Positions 16,807-26,669 are shown, numbered from the stretch's first letter. The stretch: DNA of 64,000 bases from Oscillospiraceae bacterium (GCA_017458085.1 JAFTGE010000081.1:32216-96215); one strand, 5' to 3'. Notes: generated by a model not told the origin, from the letters alone. Program-made: numbers and translations.

Positions 16807-18975
16807 TTGGAAAGCATCAGCCAAATTCTTGCCCGGGAGCTGGGCCGCCCCCAGGCACAGATCGACAACGTAATCACCCTTATTGACGAGGGCAATACCA
16901 TTCCCTTTATTGCCCGCTACCGCAAGGAACTGCACGGCGCCATGGACGACACGGCTCTGCGCACCCTGGCCGAGCGCCTGAGCTACCTGCGCAATCTGCA
17001 GGAACGGCGCGAAACCGTGAAAAACTCCATTGCCGAGCAGGGAAAACTGACGGAGGAGCTCTCCGCCGCGCTTGACGAGGCCGAGACCCTCGCCGCGCTG
17101 GAGGATCTGTACCGCCCCTATAAACCCAAACGGCGCACCCGCGCCACCATCGCCCGCGAGAAGGGACTGGAGCCGCTGGCTGCCGCGCTTTTTGCCCAGC
17201 GTATGGACTGCCCGGCGCCCGAGGAGCTGGCCAAGGCGTACCTCGATGCGGACAAAGGCGTTGAAACTGTCGAGGACGCCCTTGCCGGGGCCTCCGATAT
17301 CCTCGCGGAGCAGATCTCCGATGATGCGGAAAACCGTAAACGCCTGCGCGCACTCATCGCGGACCGGGCCGCGCTTCACGCCGAGGCTGCCACGGAGGAG
17401 GATACGGTCTACCGTCTGTACTATGATTTTACCCAGAGCCTGCAGCGTCTGCAGGGACATCAGATTCTTGCCGTCAACCGCGGGGAGAAGGAGGGCGCGC
17501 TCAAGGTCAGCGTGGTGCTTGACCGGGAGCTTGCGCTGCAGCGGCTGCGCCGCGCCGTCATCCGGCCCGGCAGCCCGGCTATGGCCTTTGTGCGCGCGGC
17601 CTGTGACGACGCCTATGACCGGCTGATCTGGCCGTCTATGGAGCGGGAAACCCGCGCCGCCCTCACTGACAGCGCCGCCGAGGGCGCAATCAAAATGTTT
17701 GGCCTGAACCTCAAGCCCCTGCTGATGCAGCCGCCGGTCAAGGGCCGCGTCACCATGGGCCTCGATCCCGGTTACCGCAACGGCTGCAAGGTCGCGGTGG
17801 TGGACGGCACCGGCAAGGTGCTGGACACGGCGGTGGTCTATCCCACCTTTTCCGAGAACCGGAAGCAGGAGGCGATCCGCACCTTGTCGGCGCTGATCCG
17901 CAAGCACGGCGTGGAGCATATTGCCATCGGCAACGGCACCGCCTCGCGCGAGACGGAGCAGATGACCGTTGAGATGATCGCCCAGCTTGGCGGCAAGGTC
18001 AGCTACGCCATCGTCAACGAGGCGGGGGCCTCGGTCTACTCGGCCTCGAAGCTGGCCGCCGAAGAGTTTCCCGACTATGACGTCAACCTGCGCTCGGCGG
18101 TGTCCATCGCCCGGCGCTTGCAGGACCCGCTTGCGGAGCTGGTCAAGATCGACCCCATGGCCATCGGCGTCGGGCAGTACCAGCACGATATGCCCCAGAC
18201 CAAGCTGGCTGAGACACTGGACGGTGTGGTGGAGGATTGTGTCAACGCCGTCGGCGTGGATGTCAACACCGCCTCGCCCGCGCTTTTGCAGCGCATTGCG
18301 GGCCTGAATAAAACCACCGCAAAGAACATTGTGGCCTACCGGGAGGCCAACGGCGCCTTCTCAAGCCGCAAGGCCATCAACAAGGTGCCAAAGCTCGGCC
18401 CCAAGGCTTTCCAGCAGTGCGCGGGCTTCCTGCGCGTGCCGGAGAGCAAGCAGGTGCTTGATAACACCGCCGTGCACCCCGAAAGCTATGCCGCCGCGGA
18501 GAAGCTGCTGGCCCTCTGCGGCTACACGCTCGACGATGTGAAGGCCGGCGCCATTGCCGAGCTTCCGAAGCGCGTCCGGGACTACGGCCCGGCGCGGGCC
18601 GCGGAGGACTGCGGCGTGGGCGAGCCGACCTTGAACGACATCGTCGCGGAGCTGTTAAAGCCCGGCCGTGACCCGCGGGACGAGCTGCCGCCGGTGCTGC
18701 TGCGCCGGGATGTGCTGGAGATCAAGGATCTCAAGCCCGGTATGGTGCTCACCGGCACCGTGCGCAACGTCATCGATTTCGGCGTCTTTGTGGACATCGG
18801 CGTGCATCAGGACGGGCTTGTGCATGTGTCGCAGATTTCCGACAAATTCATCCGCCACCCCAGCGAGGTGCTGGCTGTGGGGGACATCGTCAAGGTGGTC
18901 GTCCTGGATGTGGACGAGAAGAAAAAGCGCATCTCCCTCTCCATCAAACAGGTAAAGGAAGGTAACAACGGATGA
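16807..18975 (+). CDS. tex: Tex-family S1 RNA-binding protein
   Basis: 722 residues from the TTG at 16807, chosen because AAGGAG lies 6 nt upstream; an ATG at 16786 lacks a ribosome site. Order of domains: N-terminal Tex helical region (LIDEGNTIPFIARYRKEL), YqgF/RuvC-like fold (TMGLDPGYRNGCKVAVVD), helix-hairpin-helix pair (NTASPALLQRIAGLNKTTAK) and a C-terminal S1 domain (VRNVIDFGVFVDIGVHQDGL). Tex binds RNA and is linked to transcription or translation quality control. The stop overlaps galT by 4 bp. Confidence 0.96.
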   Translation: MESISQILARELGRPQAQIDNVITLIDEGNTIPFIARYRKELHGAMDDTALRTLAERLSYLRNLQERRETVKNSIAEQGKLTEELSAALDEAETLAALEDLYRPYKPKRRTRATIAREKGLEPLAAALFAQRMDCPAPEELAKAYLDADKGVETVEDALAGASDILAEQISDDAENRKRLRALIADRAALHAEAATEEDTVYRLYYDFTQSLQRLQGHQILAVNRGEKEGALKVSVVLDRELALQRLRRAVIRPGSPAMAFVRAACDDAYDRLIWPSMERETRAALTDSAAEGAIKMFGLNLKPLLMQPPVKGRVTMGLDPGYRNGCKVAVVDGTGKVLDTAVVYPTFSENRKQEAIRTLSALIRKHGVEHIAIGNGTASRETEQMTVEMIAQLGGKVSYAIVNEAGASVYSASKLAAEEFPDYDVNLRSAVSIARRLQDPLAELVKIDPMAIGVGQYQHDMPQTKLAETLDGVVEDCVNAVGVDVNTASPALLQRIAGLNKTTAKNIVAYREANGAFSSRKAINKVPKLGPKAFQQCAGFLRVPESKQVLDNTAVHPESYAAAEKLLALCGYTLDDVKAGAIAELPKRVRDYGPARAAEDCGVGEPTLNDIVAELLKPGRDPRDELPPVLLRRDVLEIKDLKPGMVLTGTVRNVIDFGVFVDIGVHQDGLVHVSQISDKFIRHPSEVLAVGDIVKVVVLDVDEKKKRISLSIKQVKEGNNG

Positions 18976-20456
18976 TCGACAGCAGCATCGAAAAACTGGT
19001 CAACTACGCCCTGGACAAGGGCCTGATCGAGGAAAGCGACCGCGTCTGGGCGGAGAACACGCTGCTCCACGCGCTTGGACTGGAAAGCTTTGAGCGCCCG
19101 GAGAACGCGGCGGCGGGCGAATTGGAGGATATCCTCTCCGAGCTGATTGCCTACGCGAGAGAGCAGGCGCTCATCGGTGACGGCATCACGGAGAGCGATC
19201 TCTTTGACGCGCGGCTCATGGGCCTTTTGACCCCGCGCCCCAGCGAGGTGATCCGCAGCTTCCGCACCTGCTATGCCGAAAGTCCCGAGAAGGCAACCGA
19301 CTGGTACTATGATCTCAGCCGGAATAGCGACTATATCCGTTCCTACCGCATTGCCAAGGATGTCAAGTGGCTCGCTGCCACCGAGTATGGTGATCTGGAC
19401 ATTACCATCAACCTCTCCAAGCCCGAAAAGGACCCAAAGGCCATTGCCGCGGCGGGAAAGGCCAAGGCATCGGGCTATCCCAAGTGCCTGCTGTGCCGCG
19501 AGGCCGAGGGCTACGCCGGGCGTCTCAACTACCCCGCGCGCTCCAACCATCGGCTGATCCCCCTGCAGCTGAACGGGGACGCTTACTTCCTGCAATACTC
19601 CCCCTATGTCTATTATAACGAGCACTGCATCGTGCTCAACCGCGACCATGTGCCCATGAAGATCGACAAGGGCACCTTCCTGCGCCTGCTGGATTTTGTG
19701 GGCCAGTTCCCCCATTATTTCCTCGGCAGCAACGCGGACCTGCCCATCGTGGGCGGCTCCATCCTCAGCCACGACCACTTCCAGGGCGGGCACTACTGCT
19801 TTGCCATGGAGCGGGCCGGGATCGAGCAGGAGCTGTCCTTCCGGGATTTCCCCGATGTCCGGGCGGGCATCGTCAAGTGGCCCATGTCCGTCATCCGCCT
19901 GCAGGGGGCCGATCCGAAACGCATGGCGGATCTGGCCGACCGCATCCTCACCGCCTGGCGCGGCTACAGCGACGAGAGCGTGTCCGTCTTCGCCTGCACC
20001 GATGGTGAGGCGCACAATACCATCACGCCTATTACCCGCCGCCGGGGTTCGGATTTTGAACTCGACCTGGTGCTGCGCAATAACCTGACCACCGAGGAAT
20101 ATCCCCTTGGTCTGTTCCATCCCCATCAGGAGCTGCACCATATCAAGAAGGAGAACATCGGCCTGATCGAGGTGATGGGTCTGGCCGTGCTGCCCGCGCG
20201 ACTGAAGACCGAGCTCAAGGAGCTGGCCGACACGCTCGTCGCGGACGGCGATCTTTATGCCACCGAGAGCCTTGCCTCTCACGCGGCCTGGGCCGAGCAG
20301 CTCAAGGCACGCTATACCTTCACCGCCGATAACGCCGAGGAGATTCTCCGCGCCGAGGTGGGCGAGGTGTTCAAAACCGTGCTGGAGCACGCGGGCGTCT
20401 TCAAGCGCGACGCGCAGGGGCGTGCGGCATTTGAGAAATTTACGGCAAGCGTTTGA
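18972..20456 (+). CDS. galT: UDP-glucose--hexose-1-phosphate uridylyltransferase, Firmicutes GalT class II
   Basis: 494 residues, the length of the Firmicutes class II GalT family. Typical segments: VNYALDKGLI, FDARLMGLLTPRPSEVI, SRNSDYIR, CLLCREAEGYAGRLNYPARSNH split over residues ~175-198, YYNEHCIVLNRDHVPM, LPIVGGSILSHDHFQGG (active-site HxH-like region), and LGLFHPHQELHHIKKENIGL. It transfers UMP between UDP-glucose and galactose-1-phosphate in the Leloir pathway. The start overlaps the tex stop (ATGA). Position before envelope genes hints at UDP-galactose supply. Confidence 0.93.
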   Translation: MIDSSIEKLVNYALDKGLIEESDRVWAENTLLHALGLESFERPENAAAGELEDILSELIAYAREQALIGDGITESDLFDARLMGLLTPRPSEVIRSFRTCYAESPEKATDWYYDLSRNSDYIRSYRIAKDVKWLAATEYGDLDITINLSKPEKDPKAIAAAGKAKASGYPKCLLCREAEGYAGRLNYPARSNHRLIPLQLNGDAYFLQYSPYVYYNEHCIVLNRDHVPMKIDKGTFLRLLDFVGQFPHYFLGSNADLPIVGGSILSHDHFQGGHYCFAMERAGIEQELSFRDFPDVRAGIVKWPMSVIRLQGADPKRMADLADRILTAWRGYSDESVSVFACTDGEAHNTITPITRRRGSDFELDLVLRNNLTTEEYPLGLFHPHQELHHIKKENIGLIEVMGLAVLPARLKTELKELADTLVADGDLYATESLASHAAWAEQLKARYTFTADNAEEILRAEVGEVFKTVLEHAGVFKRDAQGRAAFEKFTASV

Positions 20457-20475
20457 CGCAATGGAGGCATCGGCT

Positions 20476-22170
20476 GTGACGCGGATCGAACAATGGAATA
20501 CCAATCGGCGGGCGCGGCTGATCGCGGCCCTGCTTTTGAACGCTGTCTTCCTCGCGGCAACGGTGCTGATCGTTCGGGTCGGCTTCGAGAGCAACGACGA
20601 TCTGACCCTGGCTGCCTTTGTGGACGGGCAGATGGCCGCGCGCACGGCCTACATTCCCTACGTCAATTTCGTGCTGGGCCTTTTGATGAAGGGTGTGTAC
20701 ACGCTTCTTGGCCAGGGGGTGGCCTGGCACACGCTGGGCCAGTACCTGCTGCTGTTTGTGAGCTTTACGGCCCTGAACATGGTCCTCAATGAGCGGCTGG
20801 GCATCGTGTACGGCTGCGCGGTCAGCACGGTGCTGCTGCTGTTTTTCGGCGCCGACGTCTATACGGTCATCAGCTATACCAAGACCGCCGCGGTCTGCAC
20901 CGTGGGCGGCATGGTTTTGCTGGTCCACACCATGGAGCAGAACGAGCGCCGTTGGGGGGCGGTCGTCCTCGGCGCGGCGCTGTGTGTGTTCGGCTTCATG
21001 CTGCGCAGGATGGAGTTTCTGCCCTGCTTCGGCCTGATGGCGGCGCTGTGCCTGCGCCGGCTCTGCGGTCTGCTGTTTCTGGAAAAGGGAACCGGTCGGG
21101 AAAAAGGCAGGGCACTGTATCGCTTCGCGCTGCCCTTCGTGTGTGTCGCGGCGCTGTGCGCTATGCTGTATCTGGTCGACTGGGCCGCCTGGTCCCGCGC
21201 CCCCTGGTCCGCCTACCGCGAATACGACGCCATCCGGGTCGACTACTCCGACTATGGCCGTCCGACTTATGGCGAAATGCCGGAGGAATATGCCTACCTC
21301 GGCCTCTCGGAGGCGGACGTGGAGCTGCTTTATGAGGGCAACTATTTTGACCCCGAGCAGTTTTCCGGCGCCGTGATGCAGTCGATCACCAATGCGCGGG
21401 AGCTGCGTTTTCCGCATCCCTCCCTGGGGGAATGCCTGGGGCTGTTTCTGGATCGATGCCTGCCCGGTTTCTTTATCAATCTGCCGGTCTACGGCCTTCT
21501 GCTCCTGCTGGCGCTGTGGCTCTTCGGCGGGGCGCATGCACCGCGCGACTGGCTTGCGCTGCTGGCCGTGGCGGGCCTGTTTGCGGCGGCGTACCTGTAT
21601 CTGATCTGGCGCGGGCGCTACCTCATTGACCGGGTGGACGCGGGGCTGTTTTTGGCCGGCGCGGTCTGTGCGGCTTATATGCTCAGCCGGGAGAAGCTTT
21701 CGCGTGAGCCTGTTATGACCGTGCTGACCCTGCTGCTTGCCGTCGGGATCAGCTGGTATCTTGTGCGCGATGACTATCGGGCAAACGATCCGTGGGACAG
21801 TTCCGACGCACGCGCGGCGGTGGAGCGCCTGCTGGAGGACGGGGAGCATGTGTACCTTGCCAAGCTCGACACGGTGTCTGACCGGATCTACAGTCCGTTT
21901 GAACCGGCGGGCAAGGGCTATTGGGACAGGATCGTGCTGCTGGGCGGCTTTGACTGCAACCATCCCGCCATCATGAACAATCTGAGACAATACGGGGTGG
22001 AAAACCCCTACCGTGACTGTGTCGGCAATGAACGCGTCTATCTGATTGAGGACGATATCGAGCTGACGCTGGCCTTTATTCACGAGCACTACGATCCCGA
22101 CGCCGCGGCGGAGCTGGTGCAGCCGCTCAGCGACGAGACGGGACTGATGATCTACCGGATCAGGAAATGA
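20476..22170 (+). CDS. Multi-pass membrane protein, glycosyltransferase-like, paralogue A
   Basis: 564 residues from a GTG at 20476, preceded by ATGGAGG at 8 nt. The sequence contains about ten hydrophobic segments separated by an extracytoplasmic region in the middle (residues ~245-310). The first loop carries ESNDDLTLAAFVDGQM and YIPYVNFVLG; the tail is soluble and ends PLSDETGLMIYRI. The next gene shares all these features, so the two are tandem duplicates. The topology and acidic first loop (NDD) resemble GT-C type glycosyltransferases or lipid-linked sugar flippase partners, but I cannot name a family. Overlaps the next gene by 4 bp. Confidence 0.75.
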   Translation: MTRIEQWNTNRRARLIAALLLNAVFLAATVLIVRVGFESNDDLTLAAFVDGQMAARTAYIPYVNFVLGLLMKGVYTLLGQGVAWHTLGQYLLLFVSFTALNMVLNERLGIVYGCAVSTVLLLFFGADVYTVISYTKTAAVCTVGGMVLLVHTMEQNERRWGAVVLGAALCVFGFMLRRMEFLPCFGLMAALCLRRLCGLLFLEKGTGREKGRALYRFALPFVCVAALCAMLYLVDWAAWSRAPWSAYREYDAIRVDYSDYGRPTYGEMPEEYAYLGLSEADVELLYEGNYFDPEQFSGAVMQSITNARELRFPHPSLGECLGLFLDRCLPGFFINLPVYGLLLLLALWLFGGAHAPRDWLALLAVAGLFAAAYLYLIWRGRYLIDRVDAGLFLAGAVCAAYMLSREKLSREPVMTVLTLLLAVGISWYLVRDDYRANDPWDSSDARAAVERLLEDGEHVYLAKLDTVSDRIYSPFEPAGKGYWDRIVLLGGFDCNHPAIMNNLRQYGVENPYRDCVGNERVYLIEDDIELTLAFIHEHYDPDAAAELVQPLSDETGLMIYRIRK

Positions 22171-23894
22171 GAGAGAAATCCATGAAGCGCAAGGAACAAT
22201 GGAATCGGAGTGCCTGGCCGCGCGTTCTGGCCGCGGTGCTGATCAACGCCGCCTTTCTTCTGCTGATGCTGACGGCCTTTGCACCCGTCTATGAGACCAA
22301 CGACGACCTGCTCATGTCCAAGTTCGTCGACGGTCAGCTGAGCGTGAAGACCGCCTATGTGCCCTATGTGAATATCCTGCTGGGCTGGCTGCTGAAAATG
22401 CTCTATACGCTGTTTGGCGACGGCTTCAACTGGTATGCCGCCTGCCAGTATTTCCTGCTGTTTTTGGGCTTTACGGCCATTACCTGGACGCTGCTGCGCC
22501 GCTTTGCGCCGCTTCCGGCCCTGGTGATGACGGTGGTGATCCTCGGGGCCTTCGCCTCGGACTGCTATCTCAGCATGAACTTCTCCAAGCCCGCCGCGGT
22601 GGGCACCGTGGGCGGCATGAGCCTGATGCTCCACGCCATGCGCAACGACAGCGGTAAGGTGAGCAGAACGCCGCTGGTGCTGGGTATTCTGCTGGCGCTG
22701 GGCGGCTTCTGCTGGCGCTGGGAGGAGTTTGGCGTCTGTGCGGTTTTGATGGCGGCGGTCTGCCTGTCGGCCCTTTTTGAAATCTTTGGCGAGAACCGGC
22801 ATAAGCCCCGGGGACAGCGCCGCAGCGCGTCGCGGTATCTGGCGCCGTTTGTGCTGCTTGCTGCCCTGGCGGTGGGCCTTTATGCGCTCTTTCAATACGC
22901 GTGGAATCGCCCGGAGGTCAGATTCTACAAGCATTTTGACGACTCCCGCAGCCTGCTCATCGATTATGAGATCCCGGATTACAAGCTCATGCCGGAGGTC
23001 TATGACGAGCTGGACATGGACGAAAACTTCGTCTATATGATGAAAAACTGGAGCTTCTATGACACGGAGGTTTTCACGCAGGAGGCCATTGACACCATGC
23101 TTGCCGCGCGGACAGAGCATGTGCACCGCCGGACATTTGGGGAGTGTCTGGGCGTTTTTCTCAACAAGTGTCTGATGGGCTTTACACAGGACCGGCCCTT
23201 TGCGGGCTTTGCACTGTTCCTCGCGCTGTGGCTTGCCTGCGGCCGACGGCGCCGGGCCGGGGACTGGGCGGTCGTCATCTACATGGCGGGCATGTTCTTC
23301 GTGATGTACATGGCCTTCATTTATCTTGAGCGGTATCTGGCAAACCGGGTGGATATCGGGCTGTTTCTCGCCATGGCCATGGTGCTGAGCTTCCATCTGG
23401 AACCGGAGAAGCTCAGCGGCGAAAAGCTGCTGCTGACGGCGGTGCTGCTGCTGAGCCTGCTGATCAGCTACCGCGCCAACCGGGTGGTCTGCCTCTATGA
23501 CAGCCACAACACTATCGAGGACAAGAGCTTTGAAAAGGCCGCGGTCGCGCGGCTGCTGGAGGATACGGAGCACCTGTACTTTGTCAAGGTCTGGTCGGTC
23601 GACCACCAGCTCTATACCCCGCTGGAGCCTGCGCCCGCCGGGTATGCCGACCGGCTGGTGCACATCGGCGGCTGGAGCATGCACCATCCCGTGATCGAGG
23701 CGCTGCTGCAAAGCTGGGGGATCGAGAACCCGTATCGTGATCTGGTGAATAACGACAGCGTTTATCTCATCGACAACGACATTGACCGCACCCTGGCCTA
23801 TCTCCGCTTCGCCTATTACCCCGACGCGGCGGCCGAATTGCTTCAGCCGCTCAGCGACGAGACAGGCTACAGGATCTATCGAATTACCGGATAA
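22167..23894 (+). CDS. Multi-pass membrane protein, glycosyltransferase-like, paralogue B
   Basis: 575 residues from the ATG overlapping the previous stop; an in-frame ATG at 22182 would align better with paralogue A (both then read x-x-R/K-x-EQWN). Shared blocks with A: TNDDLLMSKFVDGQL, AYVPYVNILLG, a KPAAVGTVGGM/KTAAVCTVGGM segment, TFGECLGVFLNKCL, and the end AAELLQPLSDETG. About ten membrane segments are predicted by eye. Tandem duplication with marked divergence suggests two related substrates or a heterodimer. Catalytic role is inferred only from topology and the acidic first loop. Confidence 0.75.
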   Translation: MREKSMKRKEQWNRSAWPRVLAAVLINAAFLLLMLTAFAPVYETNDDLLMSKFVDGQLSVKTAYVPYVNILLGWLLKMLYTLFGDGFNWYAACQYFLLFLGFTAITWTLLRRFAPLPALVMTVVILGAFASDCYLSMNFSKPAAVGTVGGMSLMLHAMRNDSGKVSRTPLVLGILLALGGFCWRWEEFGVCAVLMAAVCLSALFEIFGENRHKPRGQRRSASRYLAPFVLLAALAVGLYALFQYAWNRPEVRFYKHFDDSRSLLIDYEIPDYKLMPEVYDELDMDENFVYMMKNWSFYDTEVFTQEAIDTMLAARTEHVHRRTFGECLGVFLNKCLMGFTQDRPFAGFALFLALWLACGRRRRAGDWAVVIYMAGMFFVMYMAFIYLERYLANRVDIGLFLAMAMVLSFHLEPEKLSGEKLLLTAVLLLSLLISYRANRVVCLYDSHNTIEDKSFEKAAVARLLEDTEHLYFVKVWSVDHQLYTPLEPAPAGYADRLVHIGGWSMHHPVIEALLQSWGIENPYRDLVNNDSVYLIDNDIDRTLAYLRFAYYPDAAAELLQPLSDETGYRIYRITG

Positions 23895-23896
23895 GA

Positions 23897-23924
23897 CAAG
23901 GGCCGCTCTTTTGAGCGGCCCTTG
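23897..23924 (+). terminator. GC-rich hairpin after the paralogue pair
   Basis: 12-bp perfect stem CAAGGGCCGCTC/GAGCGGCCCTTG around TTTT. No T-run follows, so termination strength is uncertain. Confidence 0.55.
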
Positions 23925-23956
23925 CGTCGAAAAAGAGGAAATGCTTGAAAAATCCG

Positions 23957-23985
23957 TTGCAAATACCGGCGCGGAGACGTATACT
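23957..23985 (+). promoter_or_regulatory. Sigma-A promoter of the E2-fold/acyl-CoA synthetase pair
   Basis: TTGCAA (23957-23962), 17-nt spacer, TATACT (23980-23985), about 42 bp before the GTG start. Confidence 0.65.
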
Positions 23986-24027
23986 GATGTTTGGTTATTC
24001 GATACATTTCAATGGGAGGAAGCATTT

Positions 24028-24906
24028 GTGGAACCGAGAGAAAAAAAGAGAGGCGACCGTTTTGACGGGTACTGGCTGCGGGATGAAGCGCCTGCGCTGG
24101 GCCAGTTCATGGCATACCTCATGCCCAATCGTGCCGACAATGAGGCGCATATCACCGTGGATATCGACACCCGTGCCATGGACGCGTTCCTGGAAAAGAA
24201 GAACGCGGGGCTGGAAGCGGATAAGTATACCTATTTTCATATCTTTCTTGCGGCCATGGTCAAGTGCTTTGTGCTGCGCCCGCGCATGAACCGCTTTATC
24301 GCCGGCAACCGCCTGTACATGCGCGACCATATCTCTGTCTCCTTTGTGGTCAAAAAGCGCTTTGAGGATAAGTCCGAGGAGGGCCTTGCCTACAAGAAGT
24401 ACGGCGAAGAGGACACCATCGATACCCTGCACGCCTCCATCATGGAGGAGATCCACCAGTGCCGCCGCGAGGATGTGCTGGACAACTCCACCGATATGAT
24501 GACCAAGCTCCTGAAGCTGCCGCGCTGGGTGCTCAAGATCATTGTGGACATTCTCTTCTCACTCGACCGCAAGGGCAAGGTGCCTTACGATCTGATCAAG
24601 GCCGACCCGAACTATTCCTCCATTTTCCTGACGAACCTGGGCTCCATCGGCCTGGGCGCCGGGTATCACCATCTGAACAACTGGGGCACCAACTCCTTCT
24701 TCGGCGTCATCGGCAAAAAGCACCTGGCACCCGAATGGCACGAGGATGGCAGCTGCACGGTCCGTCCCGTGATCAGCCTGGGCCTGACCCTGGACGAGCG
24801 CATTGGCGACGGCTTTTACTACGCCGGCACCGTGCGTCTGCTGGAAAAGCTGCTGGCCAATCCCGAGCTTTTGGAGCTGCCCTTTAGCACACCTGTGGAA
24901 TACTGA
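24028..24906 (+). CDS. E2/chloramphenicol acetyltransferase-fold protein lacking the catalytic His
   Basis: 292 residues from GTG at 24028, which follows GGGAGGA by 7 nt. It corresponds to the catalytic domain of 2-oxoacid dehydrogenase E2 acyltransferases without any lipoyl or subunit-binding domain: TVDIDTRAMDAFL, YTYFHIFLAAMVKCF, MNRFIAGNRLY, IFLTNLGSIGLGAGYHHL and the end LGLTLDERIGDGFYYAGTVR. The last segment aligns with the E2 motif DHRxxDG, but the active-site His is replaced by Glu (DERIGDG), while the Asp is kept. It is probably not a normal acyltransferase. It is followed at 36 bp by an acyl-CoA synthetase-like gene, so a joint role in acyl transfer or carrier handling is plausible. 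Confidence 0.82.
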   Translation: MEPREKKRGDRFDGYWLRDEAPALGQFMAYLMPNRADNEAHITVDIDTRAMDAFLEKKNAGLEADKYTYFHIFLAAMVKCFVLRPRMNRFIAGNRLYMRDHISVSFVVKKRFEDKSEEGLAYKKYGEEDTIDTLHASIMEEIHQCRREDVLDNSTDMMTKLLKLPRWVLKIIVDILFSLDRKGKVPYDLIKADPNYSSIFLTNLGSIGLGAGYHHLNNWGTNSFFGVIGKKHLAPEWHEDGSCTVRPVISLGLTLDERIGDGFYYAGTVRLLEKLLANPELLELPFSTPVEY

Positions 24907-24941
24907 TCCGCATATCGCAAGAGAAAAGAGGAAATCAGCAA

Positions 24942-26669
24942 ATGGAAATTACCGCAAAGCGCCCCTGGCTTTCCAGCCTGGGCGAGGTCCCCGCGACGCT
25001 GGACTACTTTCAGGGCTCCATGGTCGAGGCCGTGGAGAAGATCGCCGAGGCCTACCCCAACAACATTGCCTTCGACTTCATGGGCAAGTCCACCACCTAT
25101 AAGGACATGGTGGCCAACATTGAAAAATGCGCCCGCAGTCTGCGCACCATCGGCGTGCGTGAGCATGACCGCGTCACCATCGCCATGCCCAACTGCCCTC
25201 AGGCGATTTATATGTTCTACGCCGTGAACATGGTCGGCGCGGTGGCCAACATGGTGCACCCGCTGTCCAGCGAGAAGGAACTGGAGTTTTATATCAACGA
25301 GTCTGAGTCCGTCACGGTGGTGACGCTCGACCAGTTTTACCACAAGTTTGAGGCCATCCGTCAGAACACCTGCGTGGTCAACGTCGTCATCGCCCGCATC
25401 AAGGACGCGCTGTCCAAGCCCATGAAGGCCGGGTACATGCTCACCGAGGGCCGCAAGATCAAGAAGATCCCCGCCGACGCGCCGGTGATCCTGTGGGACG
25501 AGTTTATGCGTCTGGGCAAGGCATGCTTCTGGAACTACAAGGTCAAGCGCACGGCGGATGACGCCGCGGCCATTCTCTATTCCGGCGGCACCACCGGCAC
25601 CACCAAGGGCATCCTGCTGACAAACCTGAACTTCAACGCCCTCGGCCAGCAGATCATCGCCACCAATCCCATGTTCCGCCCCGGGGACAAGATGCTCTCC
25701 GCCATGCCGCTGTTCCACGGCTTTGGCCTGGGCGTGTGCATCCACTCCATGCTCAGTCAGGGCGGGCGCTGCATCCTGGTGCCGCGCTTTACGGCCGAGA
25801 GCTATTCCAAGCTGATCACCAAGTACCGCTGCAACTTTATCGCGGGCGTGCCCACGCTGTACGAAGCGCTGCTGCGCCTGCCGAACATGGAAAACGCCGA
25901 TCTGAGCTGCCTCAAGGGCGTCTTTTCCGGCGGCGACTCGCTGTCTGTGGAGCTGAAGAAAAAGTTCGACAAATTCCTCTACGACCACAAGGCGGTCATC
26001 CAGGTGCGCGAGGGCTACGGCACCACCGAGACCGTTACCGCCTGCTGCCTGACGCCTACCACCAAGGCCAAGGAGGGCAGCATCGGCATTCCCTTCCCCG
26101 ACACCTATATCAAGATCGTCCGCCCCGGCACGGACGAGGAGCTGCCCTACGGTGAGGAGGGTGAGATCCTGCTTGCCGGGCCGACGGTCATGAAGGAGTA
26201 TATCAAGCACCCCGAGGAGACCGCCCAGACCCTGCGCAGACATGCCGACGGCCTGACCTGGGTTTACACCGGGGATCTCGGCACGATGGACGAGGAGGGC
26301 TTCATCTATTTCCGCGGCCGCTCCAAGCGCATGATCATCTCCTCCGGCTACAACATTTATCCCGCCCAGTTGGAGAACGTCTTTGACGCCAATGAGCTGG
26401 TGCAGATGAGCTGCGTGATCGGCGTGCCGGATTCCTACCGCATGCACCGGCCCAAGGTCTTCGTCACCCTCAAGCCCGGTGTACCCGCCAACGAGGAGAC
26501 GCGTAAGGCCATCATGGACTACGCGGCCAAGCACATCGCCAAGTACGCCATGCCCAAGGAGCTGGAGTTCAGGGAGACCCTGCCCAAGACCCTGGTGGGC
26601 AAGGTGGCCTACCGCCAGCTGGAGGAAGAGGAGGCGGCCAAGCGCAAGGCCGCCGGCGAAGAAGCCTGA
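24942..26669 (+). CDS. AMP-dependent acyl-CoA synthetase/ligase
   Basis: 575 residues, class I adenylate-forming enzyme. Core motifs: YSGGTTGTTKGILLTNLN (P-loop) near residue 213, MPLFHGFGLGV, GYGTTETV (A5), YTGDLGTMDEEGFIYF (A7/A8), RSKRMIISSGYNIYP and the C-terminal Lys region PKTLVGKVAYRQL. It activates a carboxylic acid as acyl-AMP and usually passes it to CoA. Substrate unknown; medium or long-chain acids fit the family. Forms a pair with the E2-fold gene upstream. GAGGAAATC ribosome site. Confidence 0.92.
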   Translation: MEITAKRPWLSSLGEVPATLDYFQGSMVEAVEKIAEAYPNNIAFDFMGKSTTYKDMVANIEKCARSLRTIGVREHDRVTIAMPNCPQAIYMFYAVNMVGAVANMVHPLSSEKELEFYINESESVTVVTLDQFYHKFEAIRQNTCVVNVVIARIKDALSKPMKAGYMLTEGRKIKKIPADAPVILWDEFMRLGKACFWNYKVKRTADDAAAILYSGGTTGTTKGILLTNLNFNALGQQIIATNPMFRPGDKMLSAMPLFHGFGLGVCIHSMLSQGGRCILVPRFTAESYSKLITKYRCNFIAGVPTLYEALLRLPNMENADLSCLKGVFSGGDSLSVELKKKFDKFLYDHKAVIQVREGYGTTETVTACCLTPTTKAKEGSIGIPFPDTYIKIVRPGTDEELPYGEEGEILLAGPTVMKEYIKHPEETAQTLRRHADGLTWVYTGDLGTMDEEGFIYFRGRSKRMIISSGYNIYPAQLENVFDANELVQMSCVIGVPDSYRMHRPKVFVTLKPGVPANEETRKAIMDYAAKHIAKYAMPKELEFRETLPKTLVGKVAYRQLEEEEAAKRKAAGEEA

